This document shows positions 36,424-45,477 of a DNA stretch of 64,000 bases, one piece after another. Below the pieces are notes generated by a model, which was not told the DNA's origin, did no database searches, and saw nothing but the letters and a program-made list of their open reading frames with translations. Positions within the stretch are counted from its first letter, which is position 1; every line of letters begins with the position of its first letter. Source of the stretch: Lachnospiraceae bacterium (GTDB lineage: Bacteria > Bacillota > Clostridia > Lachnospirales > Lachnospiraceae). The stretch spans positions 1 to 64,000 of the forward strand of contig JAFXFO010000028.1 of NCBI GenBank assembly GCA_017520425.1, in the 5' to 3' direction. A program made the position numbers and the translations under genes.

Positions 36424-38937
36424 ATGAAGCGTTTTATACTGAAGGCACTTACCTTTTTGGTGGTTTTTGTAAGTGCATTATTGATTATCAGTAAAATAAT
36501 GAATCGGGATAATAACAGTATGACCAAAGAGATGTCAGACCCTACTTTGCCCATTGTCAGAATGCAGTCCGGAGAGGTTTTGTACAATGAACTGCATGGT
36601 TTGGTGAGTCAAACAGATATCTCCTTTCAGCGGGATACCATGACGGTTTTGGGGCCGGACAGACAGTTGGATTTCCAGGTGGAACTATTTGATATCAAGA
36701 TTAATAAGCTGGCCATAGAAGTGCGTAGTATAGACGGAAGCCGTCTCATTGAGAACACAGAAATTACCAATTACCAATTATCCAAGGATACCTTGCTGGT
36801 GCAGACATCCGTTAAGGATTTGATTGAGAAGGATACGGAATATGCTTTGGTTGTAGTGGTTACGGATAAGAATGACAGAGAGATCCGTTATTATACCCGT
36901 ATGATATGGAGTGAGAATCTTTATGCTGCTGAAAAACTGGTTTTTATAAAGGATTTTCATGAGAAGACCTATGACAGTACCCAAATAAATGATTTGGTGA
37001 AATATATGGAGAGTAACTCCAAAGGAAATAATACTACACTGCACAAGGTGGATATCCATAGCAGTATGAAGCAGCTGGGCTGGGGCGAGTTGGAGGTCAG
37101 AAAGGTGAACGAGCCTGTACTGGAGCTTAAGGACATAAATCCCCAAACAGCTTCCGTGGCATTAAAAACCATTGTATCCACCGGCGCGGGAAAGCGCAAG
37201 GTGTATTATTTTGTGGAAGAGATTTACCGGATTCGATACACCACCGATAGAGTTTACCTGTTGGATTTTGAACGTACCATGACGCAGATACCCGACTTGA
37301 AGGGTAATATATATACCAACAATAAAATATATCTGGGCATTGTTTCCGAGCAGACTCCTTTGCGGGAAAGTGCTGATGGTAATATTATAGTGTTTGAGGT
37401 AGCAAACCGAATCTGCAGTTACAATATTACCACCAATAAGCTGGCACTCCTTTTCAGTTTTTATGATGAGGACCATGTAGATGCCAGGAGCCTATACGGA
37501 CAGCACAAGATAGAGATTTTAGACGTGGACGAAGCGGGTAATGTACAGTTTTTGGTATATGGTTATATGAATCGCGGACGACATGAGGGTGAAGTTGGTA
37601 TCCAGCTATATTCCTACGACAGTGATAAAAATACCATTGAAGAGGGGGTCTATATTCCCTATGACAAAACCTTTGAAATATTGGACTGCGAAATACAGAA
37701 CCTTATGTATTGGAACAGGGAGGGTATCCTGTATCTGTATCTGAATCATGCCATATATGCCATGAAGATATCGGATATGACGGTGGAAAAACTGGCAGTG
37801 ATGAAGGATGACCAATCCGTATTGATTTCTGATAATCACAATATGGTGGTGTGGTATGAGGAGAATTCTCTCAGTCTGATGAATATGTCGTTGCAGAAAA
37901 AGGTATCCTTGGAGGCGGTCGAGGGCGAAAACATATATGCCTGCGGATTTATGGGTGAGGACCTGATTTACGGCCGGGCCAGAAAGGAAGATATTGCCAT
38001 GGATTCCACGGGCAAAATTCAGGTACCCATGTATCAGATTGCTATTTGCAATACCCAGGGAACCACATTGAAGACCTATGAACAGCAGGATATTTATATT
38101 ACAGACTGTCAGGTAAATGGCAATCAGATTCTGTTAGAGAGGATTCAGAAGCAGGAGAAAGGCGGCTATAAAGAGATTGCAGCGGAACAGATCATGAACA
38201 GCGAAGTGATGGCGGAAGGTAAGAATAAGCTGACAGTGGCTGCTATTGATGTATATGAGCGCGTGGTACAGGTCGAAGTAAGAAACGCTATAGACAGCAA
38301 GAATATTCAGATTTTGACACCGAAGGAAGTAGTTTTTGAGGGACTCAGAAATGTGGCATTGGAGCCCGAGCAGGAAAGTCCGCGTTATTATGTTTATGAC
38401 CGATACGGAGTATCGGGTGTATTCTTGGAGCCTGCATCAGCATATGCTTTGGCATATGACAATTCCGGTGTAGTGGTGGATGAAACGGGTCAAACCATAT
38501 GGATAAAAGGAAACAGGGTGGCTAAGAATCAGATTATGGCTATTAAAGAGCAAGAAGCGGATAAGGAAGGCAAATCTTTGGCAATTTGCTTAGATACCAT
38601 GTTGAAATATAAGGGGATTACAGTGGATGCGGAAGCGTTACTGGACAAAGGAATGAGCGCTTATGAGATTTTGCAGGAGAACTTGCCGGATAGTCGTGTC
38701 ATGGAGCTGACCGGTTGTAACCTGGATACAATATTGTATTTTACAAACCGTGATATTCCGGTACTGGGAATCGTGGAAGACGGGCGGGCAGTGCTGATTG
38801 TGGGCTTTAATCAATATAATATTGTAATTTTGGATACCACAACCGGAAAACTTGTGAAGAAGGGAATCAATGATTCTACAGAGTGGTTTGAGAAAAACGG
38901 TAACAGATTTATTACCTATTATCCTTTAACGAAATAA
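36424..38937 (+). CDS. Large membrane-anchored protein with degenerate C39-like C-terminus
   Basis: The 837-residue product has an N-terminal membrane anchor (residues 5-24) and then about 650 residues of mostly beta-rich sequence that I do not recognise, possibly propeller-like repeats (FVKxF, YSYDSDKNTI). The last 100 residues resemble a papain-like C39 peptidase domain: SLAICLDTMLKYKGI, VLIVGFNQYNIVILDTTTG. The usual active-site Cys and His positions are not kept (Arg stands where His is expected in GRAVLIVGF), so it is probably not a working protease. It follows the methyltransferase by three bases and ends at a terminator. Confidence 0.75.
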   Translation: MKRFILKALTFLVVFVSALLIISKIMNRDNNSMTKEMSDPTLPIVRMQSGEVLYNELHGLVSQTDISFQRDTMTVLGPDRQLDFQVELFDIKINKLAIEVRSIDGSRLIENTEITNYQLSKDTLLVQTSVKDLIEKDTEYALVVVVTDKNDREIRYYTRMIWSENLYAAEKLVFIKDFHEKTYDSTQINDLVKYMESNSKGNNTTLHKVDIHSSMKQLGWGELEVRKVNEPVLELKDINPQTASVALKTIVSTGAGKRKVYYFVEEIYRIRYTTDRVYLLDFERTMTQIPDLKGNIYTNNKIYLGIVSEQTPLRESADGNIIVFEVANRICSYNITTNKLALLFSFYDEDHVDARSLYGQHKIEILDVDEAGNVQFLVYGYMNRGRHEGEVGIQLYSYDSDKNTIEEGVYIPYDKTFEILDCEIQNLMYWNREGILYLYLNHAIYAMKISDMTVEKLAVMKDDQSVLISDNHNMVVWYEENSLSLMNMSLQKKVSLEAVEGENIYACGFMGEDLIYGRARKEDIAMDSTGKIQVPMYQIAICNTQGTTLKTYEQQDIYITDCQVNGNQILLERIQKQEKGGYKEIAAEQIMNSEVMAEGKNKLTVAAIDVYERVVQVEVRNAIDSKNIQILTPKEVVFEGLRNVALEPEQESPRYYVYDRYGVSGVFLEPASAYALAYDNSGVVVDETGQTIWIKGNRVAKNQIMAIKEQEADKEGKSLAICLDTMLKYKGITVDAEALLDKGMSAYEILQENLPDSRVMELTGCNLDTILYFTNRDIPVLGIVEDGRAVLIVGFNQYNIVILDTTTGKLVKKGINDSTEWFEKNGNRFITYYPLTK

Positions 38938-38942
38938 AAAAG

Positions 38943-38983
38943 GCCCTTACTGCAGAGGTTATCCACGCAGTAAGGGCTTTTTG
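38943..38983. terminator. Bidirectional terminator
   Basis: GCCCTTACTGC (38943-38953) pairs with GCAGTAAGGGC (38967-38977), with A-run before and TTTTT after. It separates the surface protein gene from convergent queT. Confidence 0.85.
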
Positions 38984-38987
38984 CATG

Positions 38988-39473
38988 TTAAAAAATCTGT
39001 TTGCGATATTTATTTAGGCTAAAATACAGTATGGTACCCAGTACTCCGCAGGATAGGATTTCACCCACACCTACAGTAACTATGAAGTAAATTAAAGAAC
39101 CTTCAAATCGGTACCCGTAGGAAAGAATCGGAGGGATGATAAGGGTATTGAAAAGAATGGGAGGCAGACAAGCCGCCCATTTGTACTTTTTGCCCCAATA
39201 GCGTGTACCAAATGCACCCAGTAAGGTGGCTATAGGTCCTAAAAGAATATCCCAGGCAATGCAACCGGTCAGTATATTGCTCAGTAAACAGCCTACATAT
39301 AGCCCGGGTATCGCAGCGGGGGTAAAAAGGGGAAGTATGGTAAGTGCTTCCGAAAAACGAATTTGAATACTGTGATTAGCCAGTCCCAGAAAATTTGCTA
39401 ACAAGGTAAGCATCACATATAGAGCTGCAATAATTGCAGCAGATGTCAGATGATAGGTTTTGTTTTGTTTCAT
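38988..39473 (-). CDS. queT: QueT family queuosine-precursor transporter
   Basis: The 161-residue membrane protein (five or six helices) matches the QueT family, an ECF-type S component proposed to import queuosine precursors: TSAAIIAALYVMLTLLA, IQIRFSEALTILPLF, and PAAIPGLYVGCLLSN. AAAGGAG precedes the ATG. The structured leader upstream suggests preQ1 control. Confidence 0.88.
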   Translation of the reverse strand: MKQNKTYHLTSAAIIAALYVMLTLLANFLGLANHSIQIRFSEALTILPLFTPAAIPGLYVGCLLSNILTGCIAWDILLGPIATLLGAFGTRYWGKKYKWAACLPPILFNTLIIPPILSYGYRFEGSLIYFIVTVGVGEILSCGVLGTILYFSLNKYRKQIF

Positions 39474-39481
39474 AAATATGA

Positions 39482-39545
39482 CTCCTTTAGTTTTGTTTTT
39501 TCGCCGTGCTACGGTTGGGTCAGGAAGGTTTCGAACTGACCAATA
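39482..39545 (-). promoter_or_regulatory. Candidate preQ1-type riboswitch leader of queT
   Basis: On the minus strand GGTCAG/CTGACC (39518-39523 and 39536-39541) encloses a 12-base loop TTCGAAACCTTC, then a small CCGT-AGC-ACGG hairpin, an A-rich stretch and the AAAGGAG site of queT. The loop CCTT could pair with AAGG of the ribosome site. This agrees with H-type pseudoknot preQ1 sensors in general layout but does not match exactly the class I, II or III consensus that I know. The gene context (queT) supports it. Confidence 0.5.
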
Positions 39546-39556
39546 TTACTTGAGTA

Positions 39557-39585
39557 AGTGTATCACAGAAGGGAATAGAATGCAA
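39557..39585 (-). promoter_or_regulatory. Promoter for queT
   Basis: On the minus strand TTGCAT and TACACT are 17 bases apart, giving a transcript that starts just before the structured leader. Confidence 0.6.
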
Positions 39586-39662
39586 TGAATTCCTATTTGT
39601 TTATTTATGCTTAAAAATCAGTCAAAAATGTAAATAATTTGTTAATTATAAATAGTTAAAGC

Positions 39663-39691
39663 TTGCGTATTTGAAAATATAGGTATACAAT
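39663..39691 (+). promoter_or_regulatory. Promoter and possible operator for the MCP-like gene
   Basis: TTGCGT and TACAAT are 17 bases apart. CTTGCGTAT (39662-39670) overlaps the -35 and is inverted at ATACGCAAG (39717-39725), which could be an operator or a leader stem. The 39474-39811 gap holds nothing else beyond the queT leader. Confidence 0.45.
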
Positions 39692-39811
39692 GTGAATTGT
39701 AGGGGCAATTTGTCATATACGCAAGATTTAACAATCTATTTAAGGCATATTGTAGTGGGGAATAGGATATGCATGGGGAAAATATGAGTAGAATCAGAGA
39801 GGGTGTAATGT

Positions 39812-41296
39812 ATGAGTGTACAACAGAAAAATGAAAAGCAACCCATGTCGCAAGCTGCAATTTATCGACTGATGCTGATTTTGGTTTTTGGAGTTTCAGC
39901 GTTGTTCTTTTTGAAGAATGTATTTAGCAAGGATATGGTAGCTATTATTGTTATCGGCATATGTCTGGTTGTATTTGCTATTGCAGTGATTGTGTTGGAG
40001 AAGATGAAGACAGCGATGGTGATACGGCAAAGTTTTGTATCCATGTCCATCATCGGAGTGGTATTTATTATTTCCCTGTTTAGTGGTAAATCTTTTAGTG
40101 ATGACTTTTGTTTATATCTGGCTGTAATCGGTTTGGCAGGTATGTATTTTAAGCCTAAGCTTGCTTTGTTACAGTTGGGTGTGGCAGACGTGGCGTTGAT
40201 ATTAGCCGCAATTATCCGTCCGGAGAAAACAGGTGGAATCGGTCAGTATATTCTTTGTATGGCCATGTTCAACTTGGCGGGCGTGTTAATTTATCTGGTT
40301 ATTAAAAGAGGACGTGCATATATTGCAAAGAGCGATCAGCGTGCAGAAGAAGCGGAAAAGTTGATTGCATCTATTAAAAATATCGGTGAAGAAATTCACA
40401 AAAATCTGGTGAAATCCTCAGAAGCATATGAGGGATTGAATGCTATCAACAAGCAGCTGGAACACACTGCAGAAGGCTTACGTATGGGCTCTGAGAGCAT
40501 TATTGCCGGCACGGATGAAGTGGTAGATGTTTGTGATGATATGCGTCAGAAGATTGTGATTACAGGCAATCATGTCAGCTCTTTGAATAACGATGTGAAT
40601 CATTTTGAATCGGCACTTTCTGAAAATCATAAAAATATGGAAGATATGACCACGAAGATGCTCTACGTTAAGAAGTCCATGCAGGTCACCAGTCAGGTAT
40701 TCCGGCAATTGGAAGACCAGATGCGACAGATTACGGAAGTTACGGAACAGCTGAACAAGATTGCTTCCAATACGAATATGCTTGCCTTAAATGCCTCCAT
40801 AGAAGCAGCAAGAGCCGGTAAAATGGGTGAAGGTTTTGCGGTAGTGGCATCAAAAGTGCAGGAGCTGGCTGTGGACAGTAACAGATGTTCTTCACAGGTG
40901 GCAGCAGTGGTTAAAGCTATTATGAAGCAGTTGAAGGATACCACTATAGAAATCGAGGAAAGTGAAGAAGCAATACAAAGTTCGCTGGATGCATTGGAAG
41001 AGCTAGAAGAGGGGCGTAACCAGCTTAACAGCGGCTTTGCATCCCTGTATATGAATATCGGAGCACAGAATGATAATGTAGGTGCCATCGATAGAGAATT
41101 TGAGCAATTGAAGAACAAGGTATCTGCCATGTCTACTTTCACGCAGGTAAATCAGCATTCCGTAGAATCCATTACGGAAGCAATTGCGGCATACAAGGTT
41201 AATATGCAAAAGGTAATTGATGACAGTACCCATATTAGCAGTGTTTCACAGGAAATGCTGGCGACAGTTATGGAGATTGACACAAGAAGAGGTTAA
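39812..41296 (+). CDS. Membrane methyl-accepting chemotaxis-like protein
   Basis: The 494-residue product has about six membrane helices in residues 15-175, no extracellular sensor domain, then a long coiled coil with the MCP signalling tip IASNTNMLALNASIEAARAGKMGEGFAVVASKV. The tip is intact, so it should bind CheA and CheW. Without an external domain it may sense membrane or cytoplasmic signals. The start ATG follows GGGTG weakly; a leader of about 110 bases precedes it. Confidence 0.88.
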   Translation: MSVQQKNEKQPMSQAAIYRLMLILVFGVSALFFLKNVFSKDMVAIIVIGICLVVFAIAVIVLEKMKTAMVIRQSFVSMSIIGVVFIISLFSGKSFSDDFCLYLAVIGLAGMYFKPKLALLQLGVADVALILAAIIRPEKTGGIGQYILCMAMFNLAGVLIYLVIKRGRAYIAKSDQRAEEAEKLIASIKNIGEEIHKNLVKSSEAYEGLNAINKQLEHTAEGLRMGSESIIAGTDEVVDVCDDMRQKIVITGNHVSSLNNDVNHFESALSENHKNMEDMTTKMLYVKKSMQVTSQVFRQLEDQMRQITEVTEQLNKIASNTNMLALNASIEAARAGKMGEGFAVVASKVQELAVDSNRCSSQVAAVVKAIMKQLKDTTIEIEESEEAIQSSLDALEELEEGRNQLNSGFASLYMNIGAQNDNVGAIDREFEQLKNKVSAMSTFTQVNQHSVESITEAIAAYKVNMQKVIDDSTHISSVSQEMLATVMEIDTRRG

Positions 41297-41302
41297 ATAA
41301 GG

Positions 41303-41333
41303 AAAGCCGGTCTTATGCCAGACCGGCTTTTCG
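41303..41333. terminator. Bidirectional terminator
   Basis: AAAGCCGGTCT (41303-41313) pairs with AGACCGGCTTT (41320-41330), loop TATGCC, then TTCG. It ends the MCP-like gene and, on the minus strand, bioY, whose stop codon lies in it. Confidence 0.85.
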
Positions 41334-41861
41334 CAACCGCTTTTGTACTACTTTGGCAGTTACATAAGCAATATAAAGTTTGATAAAATCCAATGGAATA
41401 TAAGGAAGGGTACCAATCAGTACGGCTTCCTTTAAGCGGATGCCGCTTTGGTACATCAACCAAAGAGTACCGCAGGTATAACAAAGAATCAGACCAATCA
41501 ACATCCCCGGAAGAATGCGCTTCAGGGGATTATTTTTGCTGTAAAAGGGGAGAGCGCACAGAGGAATGAGCAGGTATCCTAAAAGATAGCCTCCAGTAGG
41601 TCCCAGTAATATTCCGGCACCGCCCTGGAAGCCCGAAAACACGGGCAAACCGATAAAGCCTAATAAAAGGTATATAAGACAGCTTAAAAGCCCTGATTTC
41701 GCCGTTAAAAGGCATGTGGATAGGAATACTGCCAATAGCCCGAAAGAAATAGGCACCGGACTGAATGGGAGTACCACTGCAATGGGCCCAAGGATGCAGG
41801 TGATTGCAGTGGACAGACTCACATGGGCAAGTCCGGTGACTGTTGATTTATAGTTCTCCAT
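41313..41861 (-). CDS. bioY: Biotin transporter BioY
   Basis: The S component of an ECF biotin importer. The 182-residue membrane protein has the family pattern: LPFSPVPISFGLLAVFLS, LPVFSGFQGGAGILLGPTGGYLLGY in pieces (FSGFQGGAGILLGPTGGY), and six helices. Its start overlaps the prs stop by 14 bases, so the two are translationally linked. No energising EcfA/T genes are in the window. Confidence 0.93.
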   Translation of the reverse strand: MENYKSTVTGLAHVSLSTAITCILGPIAVVLPFSPVPISFGLLAVFLSTCLLTAKSGLLSCLIYLLLGFIGLPVFSGFQGGAGILLGPTGGYLLGYLLIPLCALPFYSKNNPLKRILPGMLIGLILCYTCGTLWLMYQSGIRLKEAVLIGTLPYIPLDFIKLYIAYVTAKVVQKRLRKAGLA

Positions 41862-43032
41862 TTTTATATCTTGCTACAACATTCTGGATTCTTTCGCTGG
41901 GACTTAATAAATCACTGATGGAAGAATCGTGGTTTAAAGTATCAATGATATAAGCAATATACTTACTCATATCGCAGTTGATATACCATTCGCGGCTTAA
42001 CAGTTCTTCTGTCTGATAAATCAGGTTTGTGGTTAAGATACGGGTAATCAGACCGCTTTCATAAGCTTTATCAAACTTCTCCAGACCATTGGTAAAGAGA
42101 CCGAAGGTGGAGAATACAAAAATCCGATTTGCTTTTCTGGCTTTTAATGCTTCTGCAGTTTCAATAATACTTTCACCGGAAGAAATCATATCATCGATGA
42201 TGATAACATCCTTGCCGTCTACACTGGTACCTAAGAATTCATGGGCAACAATGGGGTTACGACCGTTTTCGATACGGGTGTAGTCACGTCTCTTGTAGAA
42301 CATACCCATATCCAGCCCCAGTACATTAGCGATGTAAATAGCTCTCTTCATACCACCTTCGTCAGGGCTGATAACCATCATATGTTCTGCATCCATCTGA
42401 AGACCCTTTACATTTTTCAGAAGGCCTTTGATAAACTGATATGCGGGCTGTACAGTTTCAAAACCATGCAACGGGATAGCGTTCTGTACACGGGGGTCAT
42501 GAGCATCAAAGGTGATGATATTATCCACACCCATTTGTACCAGTTCCTGCAGTGCCAATGCACAGTCTAAAGACTCACGGGAGCTTCTTTTATGCTGACG
42601 GCTTTCGTAAAGGAAAGGCATAATAACCGTGATACGGCGGGCCTTTCCGCCCACGGCAGCGATGATTCTCTTTAAATCCTGGAAGTGGTCGTCCGGTGAC
42701 ATATGGTTCTTGTGACCACAAAGAGAATAGGTCAAGCTATAGTTACATACATCGACAAGAAGGTAAAGGTCAGTTCCTCGAACAGACTGCATGATCATAC
42801 CCTTTGCTTCACCGGAACCAAAACGGGGTACCTTCGCGCTTAATAAATAGGAATCTCTCTGATATCCGGAAAAGGCAAGGGAATCCTTGTGCTCGCTTTC
42901 ACGCTCGGTTCGCCATTTTACCAGATATTTATCAATCTTATCGCCAAGAACTTTGCAGCCCTCCAGAGAAATAATACCCAGAGAACCTACGGGTATAGTC
43001 TCTAAGTTTCGCTTTTCTTCACGGTTTGGCAT
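41848..43032 (-). CDS. prs: Ribose-phosphate pyrophosphokinase (PRPP synthase)
   Basis: It makes PRPP for nucleotide and amino acid synthesis. The 394-residue product has MPFLYESRQHKRSSRESLD, ITFDAHDPRVQNA, VISPDEGGMKRAIYIA, and the PRPP loop VIIIDDMISSGES. It is about 75 residues longer than the common 315-residue enzyme, mainly from an N-terminal extension (about residues 1-60). Such long forms are seen in some Clostridia. GAGGATT precedes the start. Confidence 0.93.
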   Translation of the reverse strand: MPNREEKRNLETIPVGSLGIISLEGCKVLGDKIDKYLVKWRTERESEHKDSLAFSGYQRDSYLLSAKVPRFGSGEAKGMIMQSVRGTDLYLLVDVCNYSLTYSLCGHKNHMSPDDHFQDLKRIIAAVGGKARRITVIMPFLYESRQHKRSSRESLDCALALQELVQMGVDNIITFDAHDPRVQNAIPLHGFETVQPAYQFIKGLLKNVKGLQMDAEHMMVISPDEGGMKRAIYIANVLGLDMGMFYKRRDYTRIENGRNPIVAHEFLGTSVDGKDVIIIDDMISSGESIIETAEALKARKANRIFVFSTFGLFTNGLEKFDKAYESGLITRILTTNLIYQTEELLSREWYINCDMSKYIAYIIDTLNHDSSISDLLSPSERIQNVVARYKNGEL

Positions 43033-43062
43033 GAAATAATCCTCACTTTCTTTTCGTGCATT

Positions 43063-44043
43063 TTATTTTTTCGGGAACAGCTTGCCCGATAGTTTTCTTT
43101 GGATTCGGATATCCTGACCGGTCAACTTACAAATAGAATAATTGCTGGTAATACGGGAAAATACACGGTCGGAATACCGGTCACGCAGTTCCTCCAGACT
43201 TAAGTTTGTGGAAATGATGGTGGACTTCTGCCGCATGTGACGCTCGTTTAATAATCCGAATAATTGGGAGGTGACAAAAGAATTGGTTACTTCCGTACCC
43301 AAATCATCGATAATCACCAAATCACAATTGTAAAGGTCTTTGTAGAAATTGTAAAGAGATTCTTTTGATTTTGTGTCAAAGGAATATCTGGACAGGGTTT
43401 CAAACAGACCGCCTGCACTGAAATATATCACGGAATGACACCGTGAAAGCAGTTCTTTGGCTATACAGCCGGACAAAAAGCTTTTGCCGGTACCGACCGT
43501 ACCATAAAAGAATAAGTTTTGATAATGATTCTCAAAGCCTGCTACAAAGTCTTTGCTTACGTTAACAGCATTTTGGAAGCGTGTCAAATCCTCACCCTTA
43601 TAATATTCGTAAGAAAGGGTGGAAAAATTCTCTCTCTCAATCATATCCTGAATATTGGACTGCTCATAAAGGAGAGTGATTTCCTGTCTGCGGAAGCAAT
43701 GACACTTTTCGCTACCGATATAGCCGGTGTCCTTACAGTCCGGGCAACCGTAAATAGGCTCCAGGTAATCTGCAGGCATATTGTGTTCGGCTAAAAGCTG
43801 ACGGCGTAAGGCTGCATTTTCGGCGATTTGCCGGCGATACTCTGTCATGCCGCTTTCGTCACCGTCTATTATCAGTCGAGCCTTCTTCGCAGACAAAGAA
43901 GCTACTTCATCTTCCAACTGCTTATATTGGGGAATGAGGGTATATACTCTGTTCCTGCGCTGATTTTGTTCATGGAAATTTGAAAGCTGGCGCTCTTCAT
44001 AGCCCCGTATAATCAAATCATGCTGTTCTTTGGAAAGTGACAC
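43063..44043 (-). CDS. dnaI: Primosomal DnaI-like helicase loader (DnaC family ATPase)
   Basis: The 326-residue AAA+ protein has Walker A YGTVGTGKSFLSG, Walker B LVIIDDLGTE, sensor STNLSLEELRDRYSDRVFSR, and before these a zinc motif, YGCPDCKDTGYIGSEKCHCFR. This is the DnaC/DnaI layout. It loads DnaB on DNA. It starts at GTG behind GAGGAGG and lies 15 bases after dnaD, its usual partner. Confidence 0.93.
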   Translation of the reverse strand: MSLSKEQHDLIIRGYEERQLSNFHEQNQRRNRVYTLIPQYKQLEDEVASLSAKKARLIIDGDESGMTEYRRQIAENAALRRQLLAEHNMPADYLEPIYGCPDCKDTGYIGSEKCHCFRRQEITLLYEQSNIQDMIERENFSTLSYEYYKGEDLTRFQNAVNVSKDFVAGFENHYQNLFFYGTVGTGKSFLSGCIAKELLSRCHSVIYFSAGGLFETLSRYSFDTKSKESLYNFYKDLYNCDLVIIDDLGTEVTNSFVTSQLFGLLNERHMRQKSTIISTNLSLEELRDRYSDRVFSRITSNYSICKLTGQDIRIQRKLSGKLFPKK

Positions 44044-44058
44044 GAGTATCTCCTCCTC

Positions 44059-45156
44059 TTAGTTACTGAGTAATTCCTTTTCTAATTCTGCAAAATCATA
44101 TGTATTCTGTGCAAACTGGTTGAAGCGATTGGAATTTGCGGTTTTGTTTGCCGTTTGCTTCTGCTTTTGCTGATAATGATTGTCCAGTACGGTAATGTCC
44201 GCCTTGTGATGTACATTTTCTTTTTTCCAGCTGCTTAAAATCCCTTCCGCATATTCAAAGCGGTGCTTGTCCGTAGCCAAAACGGTACGTTCACAAGCCT
44301 CGATAATAATATCATTGCTAAAGCCGTATTCATTGTTCCAGCGACGTATGAATTCCAGCTCCTTGTCGGTGGGAGCTCCGGATTTGCCTAAGGCATTCAT
44401 AATGGAATATACAGATTTGTCGTACTTGGCAGCCATTTTTTCTGCCTGCTTGGGAGTGGTAATGCCTGCCTCAGCCCAATTTACGGCAACCTTCTCCATA
44501 TAGCGGAAGTCTCGTTTGCCTCTGTCCACACAGTACTGAATCAGATAATCAATCAAGTCATCCGAAAAATGTAATACATCGCTCATGAAGTAGATGATTT
44601 TAATATCATTTACGGTAAGAGGTTTGCCCACATAGGCCTGAGCTACATACAAAAGCTGGGCGGTATTGTCCTGTGCTTTAAAAGCACGAAGCTGGTCCAT
44701 GGTATAAGCCGGCTTGATGTATTCCGGTGCCTTTTCCTCCGCTGCTACAGGTTCAATAGGAGCGAGGGGAGCGGTAATCTGCTTATCGGCATCTGCAGGG
44801 GTGGAAAGCTTCACGGAAATAGGTGTTACCGTGGCCATGGAAGTCTTGGGACTCGGGGCGGCAGGTAAGCTGTGGAAGCGGATTCCGGTCAGATTCTTTT
44901 CATTATCGTACTCTAAAGAAAGTAACTGCTGTAGCTCCCAATACTTCAGAGCACGCAGAACTTCCTTCTCGGAATGTCTGAATTTGGTCACAATGTCTGC
45001 CACACTGACAGGCAGATTGGCAGAAATCATGCGCAATAAATAAAGATAGACCTGAAGCTGGGCTTCATTGGCGTCCTCCATATAGTGATCAATAAAGTAA
45101 TTGGAAATCGTAGTATATTCACTTAATTGTTCTTTGTATATGTTTAACCCACCCAT
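44059..45156 (-). CDS. dnaD: DnaD domain replication initiation protein
   Basis: DnaD remodels DNA at initiation and restart. The product (365 residues from ATG 45156) has an N-terminal winged helix (EAQLQVYLYLLRMI, VADIVTKFRHSEKEVLRALKYWE) and a DnaD C-terminal domain with FEYAEGILSSWKKENVHHKADI, plus a Lys/Gln-rich tail. The start follows AAAGGA by nine bases; an upstream in-frame ATG lacks a site. The DnaA-box cluster lies just upstream. Confidence 0.9.
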   Translation of the reverse strand: MGGLNIYKEQLSEYTTISNYFIDHYMEDANEAQLQVYLYLLRMISANLPVSVADIVTKFRHSEKEVLRALKYWELQQLLSLEYDNEKNLTGIRFHSLPAAPSPKTSMATVTPISVKLSTPADADKQITAPLAPIEPVAAEEKAPEYIKPAYTMDQLRAFKAQDNTAQLLYVAQAYVGKPLTVNDIKIIYFMSDVLHFSDDLIDYLIQYCVDRGKRDFRYMEKVAVNWAEAGITTPKQAEKMAAKYDKSVYSIMNALGKSGAPTDKELEFIRRWNNEYGFSNDIIIEACERTVLATDKHRFEYAEGILSSWKKENVHHKADITVLDNHYQQKQKQTANKTANSNRFNQFAQNTYDFAELEKELLSN

Positions 45157-45305
45157 TGCATCAAGTCCTTTCGTGTATATCCTTCCCTGTATACGCCCGT
45201 GCGTGGGCGGACATGGGAAAGCAAAATGAATTATAGCATAGGGCATTTTAAAAAGAAATAGGCGAAATGCCGAAAAGGTTTAAGTGACTTTCGGCAGTTG
45301 TAAAA

Positions 45306-45477
45306 TGTGGATAATGTGGAAATTGTGGATAGGAAACACCGTATTTTGGAAATGTCAAATAAAAACTTCCTAAAACTGTTGGTGTAAATGCTTCCATAGT
45401 TTTCCACATATTACAAAAAGATATCCACAGATTTCCTTTATCATCAAAGGAAAAGTATCTGTGGATATTGTGGATAA
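45306..45477. promoter_or_regulatory. DnaA-box cluster between dnaD and murC
   Basis: Six sites close to TTATCCACA lie within 172 bases: perfect on the minus strand at 45306-45314 and 45469-45477, and with one mismatch at 45324-45332, 45400-45408, 45421-45429 and 45460-45468. The boxes at 45421 and 45460 form the arms of a long inverted repeat, ATATCCACAGA/TCTGTGGATAT with inner TTTCCTTT/AAAGGAAA. This may be a DnaA-titration or re-activation site, or part of a replication origin. No AT-rich unwinding tract beyond the local AT content is clear. The rest of 45157-45477 holds only a GCCGAAA/TTTCGGC stem near 45269-45295. Confidence 0.7.

Noticed and set aside
45306..45477. Main chromosomal origin oriC
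   Set aside because: No dnaA or dnaN is near, and no clear AT-rich unwinding tract is seen; the cluster is kept as a DnaA-binding site only.
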